Below, in pieces: positions 1 through 4,808 of a stretch of 6,272 nucleotides of DNA (its first letter is position 1; each line of letters opens with the position of its first letter). Source of the DNA: an uncultured Porphyromonadaceae bacterium (GTDB lineage Bacteria; Bacteroidota; Bacteroidia; Bacteroidales; Muribaculaceae). Under the pieces are notes generated by a model that saw only the letters and a program-made list of their open reading frames with translations, searched no databases and was not told where the DNA came from. The stretch lies in NCBI GenBank assembly GCA_900550645.1, contig URTA01000088.1:1-6272 (forward strand), written 5' to 3'. The position numbers and the translations under genes are program-made.

Positions 1-1
1 C

Positions 2-112
2 TGCTGGCCTAAGCAAGCGGCTCTGTTGCGGCAGGAGGGTGTTGCTGTCAAGGAGAATGGGTGTGTAGACATGAAAAAGCACCTGTGGAAGCCTGGCGAC
101 GGCGAGGAGTGA
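2..112 (+). CDS. Possible C-terminal end of an unidentified upstream gene (partial)
   Basis: One forward frame is open from the window edge to a TGA at 110-112 (about 36 codons). Its tail is polar and charged, including LLRQEGVAVKENG and then MKKHLWKPGDGEE. Codon use (GAG, GGC, AAG, CTG) resembles the genes downstream. The stop lies about 75 nt before the gcvT promoter, a sensible distance for the end of a preceding co-oriented gene. I do not recognise the family and assign no function. An open run of this length is not rare by chance in GC-rich DNA, and a second forward frame is open to 68, so this call is tentative. A short reading from the ATG at 71 (13 codons) would be too small to be convincing alone. 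Confidence 0.4.
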   Translation, partial: CWPKQAALLRQEGVAVKENGCVDMKKHLWKPGDGEE

Positions 113-187
113 CGCCGCTCCTGGCGGATGTTGCGGGCGGTTCAAAGGCGATGTTTCACCACTGCCAATTCTTTTTTGGATAAATAT

Positions 188-218
188 TTTGCCAATCGCC
201 GCTTTAATGCTAACTTTG
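188..218 (+). promoter_or_regulatory. Bacteroidota-type promoter for the gcv operon
   Basis: TTTG at 188-191 is followed, after exactly 19 nt, by TAACTTTG at 211-218. This matches the known Bacteroidota sigma-ABfr pattern of a -33 TTTG and a -7 TAnnTTTG with no mismatch. Transcription should start a few bases downstream, around 223-226, leaving a 5' leader of roughly 95 nt before the gcvT ATG at 320. It lies inside the upstream in-frame extension of gcvT, which argues against that extension. No other comparably good match was found in the spacers I examined, so all five genes are probably transcribed from here. Confidence 0.75.
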
Positions 219-247
219 AAACACAAAACGGCGGTTGCCAAATCGCC
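189..247 (+). repeat. Direct repeat TTGCCAA(A)TCGCC flanking the promoter; candidate operator pair
   Basis: TTGCCAATCGCC (189-200) recurs as TTGCCAAATCGCC (235-247), identical except for one extra A, with starts 46 nt apart. The first copy overlaps the -33 box and the second lies just after the expected transcription start. A weaker relative, TGCCAATTC, is at 163-171. The segment 191-201 is also a 9-of-11 inverted match to 229-239, so the -7 box sits between the arms of an imperfect palindrome. This placement is what a repressor or activator site would look like, but binding is inference and no regulator gene is in view. Confidence 0.4.
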
Positions 248-259
248 CGATTGCAAAGT

Positions 260-275
260 GGCGCAGCAATGCGCC
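260..275 (+). promoter_or_regulatory. Leader hairpin with GCAA tetraloop upstream of gcvT
   Basis: GGCGCA (260-265) and TGCGCC (270-275) pair perfectly around a GCAA loop (266-269), a GNRA-type tetraloop. It lies in the predicted 5' leader about 45 nt before the gcvT start. A weaker 4-bp pairing, GGCG 230-233 with CGCC 244-247, may form just upstream. An in-frame ATG at 269-271 is buried in the loop and 3' arm. The leader lacks the conserved purine-rich core of glycine riboswitches as I know it, so I do not call a riboswitch. Confidence 0.45.
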
Positions 276-319
276 GACTAACCTTAAATTTCAATAACCG
301 ACAAAATACAACAAGACAA

Positions 320-1414
320 ATGGAGGATAAACTCGTCAGAACGTGTCTTTATGACCGTCATGTCAAATTGGGTGCGAAGATGGAACCCTTCGGCGGTTTC
401 GACATGCCCATACAGTACAGCACAATCACCGAGGAACACAACGCAGTGCGCCACGCAGTGGGTGTGTTTGATGTCAGCCACATGGGCGAGGTGAGAATCA
501 AAGGCCCGGAGGCTTTCAAGTATGTCATGCACATATTTGTAGGTGATGTCACTGACGCGCCCGACGGCCAGATTTTCTACGGCATGATGTGCTACGAAAA
601 CGGCGGCACTGTAGATGACCTGCTCGTATACAAGGTAAACGACAACGAGTATTTCCTCGTAATCAACGCTGCCAACATCGACAAGGATGTCGCTTGGATC
701 AAGGGCAACGCCGAGGGTTACGACGTGACTATAACTGACGAAAGCCCCTACTACGGCGAGGTCGCTGTACAGGGTCCGAAGGCAGAGGAGACTCTCGAGC
801 GTCTCATGGGTCTCGACCTGAAGAGCATTGCGTTCTACAACTTCAAGACTTTCCACATTGAAGGCGAGGATGTTATCATAAGCCGTACCGGATATACTGG
901 CGAGGACGGCTTCGAGGTATACGGAAGCCACGAGTTCACACAGCGTCTGTGGGACAAGCTCATGGAAGCCGGCGTGACTCCCTGCGGTCTCGGTTGCCGC
1001 GACACTCTCCGCTTCGAGGTCGGCCTGCCCCTCTACGGCGATGAGCTCAGCGCTGACATTACACCGATTGAGGCAAGCCTCAGTATGTTTGTCAAACTCG
1101 ACAAGGAGGAGTTTATCGGCAAGGAAGCACTCGCAGCGCAGAAAGCCAACGGCGTGAAACGCCGCATCATCGGTATCGAGCTCGAGGGCAATGCAATTCC
1201 CCGTCACGGCTATCCCGTGGAGGTCAATGGCGAGGTTGTCGGCGAGGTGACTACCGGTTACCGTTCTATCTCTACCGGCAAGAGCGTCGCTATGGCCATG
1301 GTCAACAAGCCCTACGACAAGCTCGGCACGGAGGTCGAAATCCGCATCCGCAAGAAAACGTTCCCCGGCAAGGTGGTCAAGAAGCGTTTCTACGACAAGA
1401 ACTACAAGAAATAA
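320..1414 (+). CDS. gcvT: Aminomethyltransferase, glycine cleavage T-protein
   Basis: T-protein takes the aminomethyl group carried on lipoyl-GcvH, releases ammonia and gives 5,10-methylene-THF; it is cytoplasmic. From the ATG at 320 the product is 364 residues, the usual length. It opens with the family signature CLYDRHVKLGAKM and FGGFDMPIQY (residues 9-33), then DVSHMGE (51-57), GGTVDDLLVY (95-104), GYTGEDGFEVY (191-201) and GLGCRDTLRFE (223-233). An Asp of the DD pair at 99-100 corresponds to the folate-site Asp studied in E. coli GcvT, and R227 sits in the conserved R-D-T-L-R-F-E stretch. The frame is open back to 128, but residues before M320 resemble no T-protein and cross the promoter. 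An in-frame ATG at 269 would add 17 unconserved residues. No SD is visible; the start region is A-rich, as is common in Bacteroidota. First gene of the operon, 68 nt before gcvH. Confidence 0.97.
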   Translation: MEDKLVRTCLYDRHVKLGAKMEPFGGFDMPIQYSTITEEHNAVRHAVGVFDVSHMGEVRIKGPEAFKYVMHIFVGDVTDAPDGQIFYGMMCYENGGTVDDLLVYKVNDNEYFLVINAANIDKDVAWIKGNAEGYDVTITDESPYYGEVAVQGPKAEETLERLMGLDLKSIAFYNFKTFHIEGEDVIISRTGYTGEDGFEVYGSHEFTQRLWDKLMEAGVTPCGLGCRDTLRFEVGLPLYGDELSADITPIEASLSMFVKLDKEEFIGKEALAAQKANGVKRRIIGIELEGNAIPRHGYPVEVNGEVVGEVTTGYRSISTGKSVAMAMVNKPYDKLGTEVEIRIRKKTFPGKVVKKRFYDKNYKK

Positions 1415-1418
1415 CAAC

Positions 1419-1449
1419 AGCCGTAAAGCCGCACCTCGTGGCAACGGCT
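1419..1449 (+). promoter_or_regulatory. Interrupted hairpin in the gcvT-gcvH spacer
   Basis: AGCCGT (1419-1424) pairs perfectly with ACGGCT (1444-1449). Inside it GCCGC (1428-1432) pairs with GTGGC (1438-1442) with one G-U pair, leaving an AAA/A internal loop and an ACCTC apical loop. The hairpin begins 5 nt after the gcvT stop. Adenine-rich sequence rather than a T-run follows, so it is not a normal intrinsic terminator. A role as a 3'-end stabiliser of gcvT mRNA or a processing or attenuation point is inference. Confidence 0.5.
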
Positions 1450-1482
1450 TAATAAACAGCAAACAAATAAAACCATAATATC

Positions 1483-1863
1483 ATGAGCAAGATTTTAGAC
1501 GATCTCCGCTATGCGGAGTCCCACGAATGGGTGAAACTCGAAGGTGAAATTGCCACTGTCGGCATCACTGACTATGCACAGCACGCACTCGGCAACATCG
1601 TGTATGTTGACATGCCCGAGGTTGGTGACGAGGTGACTAAGGATGAGGAGTTCGGCGCAGTTGAGTCTGTAAAGGCTGCCAGCGACCTCATGTCTCCCGT
1701 GTCTGGCGAGGTCGTGGAAATCAACGAGGCTCTCGAGGATACCCCCGAGGCTATCAACGCTGACGCTTACGCTAACTGGATCATGAAGGTGAAGGTATCC
1801 GACGCTTCCGAAATCGAAAGCCTCCTGGATGCAGCCGCTTACGCTAAAATCTGCGAGGAGTAA
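1483..1863 (+). CDS. gcvH: Glycine cleavage system H-protein (lipoyl carrier)
   Basis: H-protein is the small cytoplasmic shuttle whose lipoyl-lysine arm carries the aminomethyl group from P-protein to T-protein and is then re-oxidised by Lpd. The product is 126 residues, normal for the family. The N-terminus has the typical YAESHEWVKLE (10-20) and VGITDYAQHALGNIVYVDMP (26-45). The lipoylation motif is GAVESVKAASDLMSPVSGEV (58-77), with lipoyl lysine K64 (codon 1672-1674). The C-terminal helix ends near AYAKICEE. The start gives the usual short lead before the domain and follows an A-rich stretch without SD. The gene is flanked by structured spacers on both sides (68 and 152 nt), unlike the tightly packed genes that follow; this may allow its level to be set separately, as a carrier needed in excess. 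The enzyme that lipoylates it is not in the window. Confidence 0.98.
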   Translation: MSKILDDLRYAESHEWVKLEGEIATVGITDYAQHALGNIVYVDMPEVGDEVTKDEEFGAVESVKAASDLMSPVSGEVVEINEALEDTPEAINADAYANWIMKVKVSDASEIESLLDAAAYAKICEE

Positions 1864-1910
1864 TTCCGCAAAGCGCGACCATCACTATCATTCTATATCC
1901 TATATCATAA

Positions 1911-1947
1911 CAAAGTATCGCAGTCTTGATTGCACTGCGATACTTTG
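1911..1947 (+). promoter_or_regulatory. Perfect 14-bp stem-loop in the gcvH-gcvPA spacer
   Basis: CAAAGTATCGCAGT (1911-1924) and ACTGCGATACTTTG (1934-1947) are exact reverse complements around the 9-nt loop CTTGATTGC. The stem starts 47 nt after the gcvH stop. What follows is CAGAGGTTATAG, with no T-run, so it does not fit a standard Rho-independent terminator. It may mark an mRNA end or processing barrier, or be a remnant of a small palindromic repeat. Only the pairing is seen; the function is unknown. Confidence 0.7.
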
Positions 1948-1983
1948 CAGAGGTTATAGAGGGGGCAACCCCGGAAGCCTCTG
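1948..1983 (+). promoter_or_regulatory. Second hairpin in the gcvH-gcvPA spacer, GCAA-capped
   Basis: Immediately after the 14-bp stem-loop, CAGAGG (1948-1953) pairs perfectly with CCTCTG (1978-1983). Within it GGGG (1961-1964) and CCCC (1969-1972) close a GCAA tetraloop (1965-1968). Between the helices is an asymmetric internal loop, TTATAGA on one side and GGAAG on the other. It ends 32 nt before the gcvPA ATG. Together with the preceding stem it makes a continuous structured block from 1911 to 1983. It resembles no riboswitch class that I can name. Confidence 0.5.
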
Positions 1984-2015
1984 GCTAACATACCTAATTT
2001 CTGATTTTACACATC

Positions 2016-3338
2016 ATGAGTAATAAGTTTATTCCTCATACCGATGCCGACATCCGCGTGATGCTCGACAAAATCGGGGTGAAATCGGTAGATGACCTCT
2101 ATGGAGATATCCCCGCAGAGGTCATTTTCCGTGATGAATATGACATTCCCTCTGCTATGTCAGAGGTGGAGCTGCGCAAGTTCATGCGTGAACTCGGAGC
2201 GAAGAACAAACGTATGACGGTATTCGCCGGCGGCGGCGTATACGACCACTATTCGCCCGCCGTTGTCGCTCACCTGTTGCAGCGCAGCGAGTTCTACACC
2301 GCATACACCCCCTACCAGCCTGAAATCTCACAGGGTACGCTCCAGTACATCTTCGAGTACCAGAGCATGATAAGCGAGCTTACCGGCATGGAGGCTACCA
2401 ACGCCTCTATGTATGACGGCGCGACTGCTACCGCCGAGATGATGTTCATGATGGTGGCTTCCGCACGCAAGAAGAACCGTGTGCTGCTGTCCTCCACACT
2501 ATCTGACCGCATCCTCGCCGTTGTCCGCACCTACGCTGACTTCCACGGCGTTGACCTCACCATGGTGCCTGAAAAGGACGGCGTGACGGACCTCGCCGCT
2601 CTCGACGAGCTGCTGGCTGCCGGCAACGTTGCCGGGTTCATCGCTCCCTGCCCCAACAAGTATGGTATTATCGAGGACTTCTCTGGCGTTGCTGACAAGC
2701 TCCATGCTGCAAAGGGCTTCTTCGGCATCAATGCCGACCCCTCGACGCTCGCAGTGTTGCGGACTCCGGCGGAGTGGGGCGCGGATGTCGCTTGCGGCGA
2801 CGGCCAGAGCCTCGGTATGCCGATGACTTTCGGCGGCCCGTACCTCGGCTACCTCTCATGCTCCAACAGCATGCTGCGCAAGATGCCCGGACGTGTCGTG
2901 GGTGTCACCAAGGACGCTGACGGCAAGCGTTGCTACGTCCTCACGCTCCAGGCTCGCGAGCAGCACATACGCCGCCAGAAGGCTACCTCCAACATCTGCT
3001 CAAACCAGTCGCTCATGGCTCTCTATGCCACTATTTACATGGCGCTCATGGGACGCGAGGGCTTGAAGGAGGTCAACCGCATGAGCTGCGACGGCGCACA
3101 CTACCTCTATAACAAGCTCGTCGAGACCGGCAAGTTCACCCCCGCTTTCGACAAGCCCTTCCTCAAGGAGTTCGTCATGAAGACTGACCTCGACATCGAT
3201 GCCGTTAACCGCCGTCTCGAACAGCATGGCATTATGGGCGGCCTCAACCTCGGCGGCAGCATGGTAGAGTTTGCCGTTACCGAGAAGCGTACCAAAGAGG
3301 AGATTGATAACCTTGTTAAACTAATGGTGGAGGCATAA
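2016..3338 (+). CDS. gcvPA: Glycine dehydrogenase (decarboxylating) subunit 1, P-protein N-terminal half
   Basis: Alpha subunit of the two-part P-protein. With GcvPB it decarboxylates glycine and loads the aminomethyl group on GcvH, as an alpha2-beta2 cytoplasmic enzyme in characterised split forms. The 440-residue length fits GcvPA. Visible signatures are FAGGGVYDHYSPAVV (70-84), FYTAYTPYQPEISQGTLQYI (93-112), TGMEATNASMYDGATATAEM (123-142), GDGQSLGMPMTFGGPYLGYL (261-280), PGRVVG (291-296) and LQAREQHIRRQKATSNIC (311-328). It has a PLP-enzyme fold but no PLP lysine; that residue is in GcvPB. The ATG at 2016 gives the normal PHTDADIRVML opening and follows an AT-rich stretch without SD. It sits 152 nt after gcvH and 3 nt before gcvPB. 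The two P genes are cleanly separate, with a stop, a new SD and a new ATG, so this is a genuine split and not a frameshifted fused gcvP. Confidence 0.97.
   Translation: MSNKFIPHTDADIRVMLDKIGVKSVDDLYGDIPAEVIFRDEYDIPSAMSEVELRKFMRELGAKNKRMTVFAGGGVYDHYSPAVVAHLLQRSEFYTAYTPYQPEISQGTLQYIFEYQSMISELTGMEATNASMYDGATATAEMMFMMVASARKKNRVLLSSTLSDRILAVVRTYADFHGVDLTMVPEKDGVTDLAALDELLAAGNVAGFIAPCPNKYGIIEDFSGVADKLHAAKGFFGINADPSTLAVLRTPAEWGADVACGDGQSLGMPMTFGGPYLGYLSCSNSMLRKMPGRVVGVTKDADGKRCYVLTLQAREQHIRRQKATSNICSNQSLMALYATIYMALMGREGLKEVNRMSCDGAHYLYNKLVETGKFTPAFDKPFLKEFVMKTDLDIDAVNRRLEQHGIMGGLNLGGSMVEFAVTEKRTKEEIDNLVKLMVEA
3329..3333 (+). promoter_or_regulatory. Shine-Dalgarno sequence for gcvPB
   Basis: GGAGG lies within the last codons of gcvPA (V-E-A), with 8 nt between it and the gcvPB ATG at 3342. 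It is the only strong SD with good spacing before a gene in this operon; the other starts rely on A/T-rich leaders or overlap. It supports the 3342 start and suggests efficient re-initiation, keeping the two P subunits near equal amounts. Confidence 0.65.
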
Positions 3339-3341
3339 GAC

Positions 3342-4808
3342 ATGAAATATTACGATAAACTGATATTTGAACTTTCTCGCGAGGGCCGCAAGGGCTACGA
3401 GCTGCCCAAGAACACGTTCAATACCGACGGCGCAAAGGACATCCCCGCAGGATTGCTGCGCAGCGAGGCTCTCAACCTTCCCGAGGTGAGCGAACTCGAT
3501 GTGGTGCGTCACTATACCAATCTGTCTACCAAGAACTTCGGCGTTGATACCGGTTTCTACCCCCTCGGCAGCTGTACCATGAAGTACAACCCGAAAATCA
3601 ACGAGGAAATCGCTGCTATGCCCGAGTTCAACGAGATTCACCCCTTGCAGAACCCCGAGACTGTTCAGGGTGCGCTTGAGGTATACTACAACCTCCAGAA
3701 GGCTCTCGCCAACCTCGCAGGTTTCGCCGAGTTCACGCTCAACCCGTATGCCGGTGCACACGGCGAGCTGACTGGCCTTATGGTGATGCGTTCATACCAC
3801 CGCTCTCGCGGCGACATGAAGCGCACCAAGGTCATTGTCCCCGACTCTGCCCACGGCACAAACCCCGCCTCTGCAATGGTGGCTGGCCTCGAAATCGTTG
3901 AGGTGAAGTCAAAGCCCAACGGCTCTATCGACGTGGAGGACCTCAAGCCGCTGCTCGATGACACCATCGCCGGTATCATGATGACAAACCCCAACACGCT
4001 GGGTATGTTTGAGACCGAAATCATCGAGATTGCCAAGCTCGTGCACGAGGCCGGCGGTCTGCTCTACTATGACGGAGCAAACTTCAACCCGCTGCTCGGC
4101 AAGGTGCGTCCTGGCGACATGGGCTTCGACATCATGCATATCAACCTGCACAAGACCTTCTCGACACCTCACGGCGGCGGCGGTCCCGGTTCAGGCCCTG
4201 TCGGCGTAGCTGCACACCTGACCCAGTTCCTCCCCAACCCCCGTGTCAAGAAGGGCGACGACGGCAAGTTCTACATCGACTGCGGCAAGGAGAGCCTCGG
4301 CTCGGTATCGACATTCTTCGGCAACTTCGGCGTGATGCTCAAGGCCTACGCTTACATCCTCACCCTCGGCAAGGAGGGCATACGCAACGTCGGCCCGATG
4401 GCTACGCTCAACGCCAACTATATCAAGGAGTCGCTCAAGGATGACTACCTGCTCCCGATTTCAGGTGTCTGCAAGCACGAGTTCGTGTTTGACGGCCTTA
4501 AGGACAAGTCTACCGGCGTTACCACCCTCAATGTGGCAAAGCGTCTGCTCGACTACGGTTTCCACGCTCCGACCATCTACTTCCCGCTCCTCTTCCACGA
4601 GTCGATGATGATAGAGCCTACCGAGACCGAAAGCCTCGAGACGCTCGACGAGTTTATCGACGTGATGCACACTGTAGCCCGCGAGGCTCGCGAGACCCCA
4701 GAAAAGGTCATCGAGGCTCCGCTGACAACTCCTGTGCGTCACCTCGACGAGACCAACGCCGCCAAGCATCCTATTTTGAGTTACAAAACACTGAAGCAGA
4801 ATGCATAG
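3342..4808 (+). CDS. gcvPB: Glycine dehydrogenase (decarboxylating) subunit 2, PLP-binding P-protein C-terminal half
   Basis: Beta subunit carrying the PLP cofactor of the glycine-decarboxylating P-protein. At 488 residues it is the usual GcvPB size. Motifs in order are NFGVDTGFYPLGSCTMKYNP (65-84), NPYAGAHGEL (134-143), DSAHGTNPASAM (168-179), MMTNPNTLGMFE (213-224), YYDGANFNP (242-250) and NLHKTFSTPHGGGGPGSGPV (268-287). K271 in HKTF (codon 4152-4154) is the predicted Schiff-base lysine, D244 the expected pyridine-nitrogen Asp, and H171 a conserved active-site position. All appear intact. The start follows a GGAGG 8 nt upstream, 3 nt after the gcvPA stop. The gene ends with TAG at 4806-4808, the only TAG among the five operon genes, and its last 8 nt overlap lpdA. 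I see no sign of transfer or decay, although a split P-protein is not what I expect from well-known Bacteroides species. Confidence 0.98.
   Translation: MKYYDKLIFELSREGRKGYELPKNTFNTDGAKDIPAGLLRSEALNLPEVSELDVVRHYTNLSTKNFGVDTGFYPLGSCTMKYNPKINEEIAAMPEFNEIHPLQNPETVQGALEVYYNLQKALANLAGFAEFTLNPYAGAHGELTGLMVMRSYHRSRGDMKRTKVIVPDSAHGTNPASAMVAGLEIVEVKSKPNGSIDVEDLKPLLDDTIAGIMMTNPNTLGMFETEIIEIAKLVHEAGGLLYYDGANFNPLLGKVRPGDMGFDIMHINLHKTFSTPHGGGGPGSGPVGVAAHLTQFLPNPRVKKGDDGKFYIDCGKESLGSVSTFFGNFGVMLKAYAYILTLGKEGIRNVGPMATLNANYIKESLKDDYLLPISGVCKHEFVFDGLKDKSTGVTTLNVAKRLLDYGFHAPTIYFPLLFHESMMIEPTETESLETLDEFIDVMHTVAREARETPEKVIEAPLTTPVRHLDETNAAKHPILSYKTLKQNA

Noticed and set aside
100..127. Terminator of the upstream gene around its presumed stop
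   Set aside because: CGGCG (100-104) can pair with CGCCG (113-117), and CGCC (113-116) alternatively with GGCG (123-126). Both are short and neither is followed by a T-run.
128..319. In-frame 64-residue N-terminal extension of gcvT
   Set aside because: It has no T-protein similarity, is compositionally unlike the rest of the gene, and crosses an exact TTTG-N19-TAACTTTG promoter. Starting at 320 gives the normal 364-residue length and the family's N-terminal motif.
269..319. Alternative gcvT start at the ATG at 269
   Set aside because: It would add 17 basic, Asn/Thr-rich residues not typical of GcvT, and the codon is buried in a stable hairpin. It remains possible but less likely than 320.
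219..319. Glycine riboswitch in the gcvT leader
   Set aside because: A glycine riboswitch before gcvT is common in other phyla, so I looked for it. The leader is short and lacks the conserved purine-rich aptamer core and a tandem arrangement.
284..1462. Long open frame on the minus strand opposite gcvT (392 codons)
   Set aside because: It mirrors a clearly conserved gene; GC-rich third positions produce long antisense frames. No recognisable motif or promoter supports it.
1911..1960. Intrinsic terminator between gcvH and gcvPA
   Set aside because: The 14-bp stem is strong but is followed by CAGAGGTTATAG and not by a T-run; read-through is needed for the P-protein genes.
1829..2023. Small + strand open frame spanning the gcvH end and the spacer
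   Set aside because: It overlaps gcvH out of frame, runs through the two hairpins and has no protein-like features. The spacer is better read as structured RNA.
2016..4808. Frameshifted fused gcvP pseudogene
   Set aside because: Each half has its own start, a normal subunit length and intact motifs, and gcvPB has a well-spaced SD. This is the known two-subunit form, not a broken gene.
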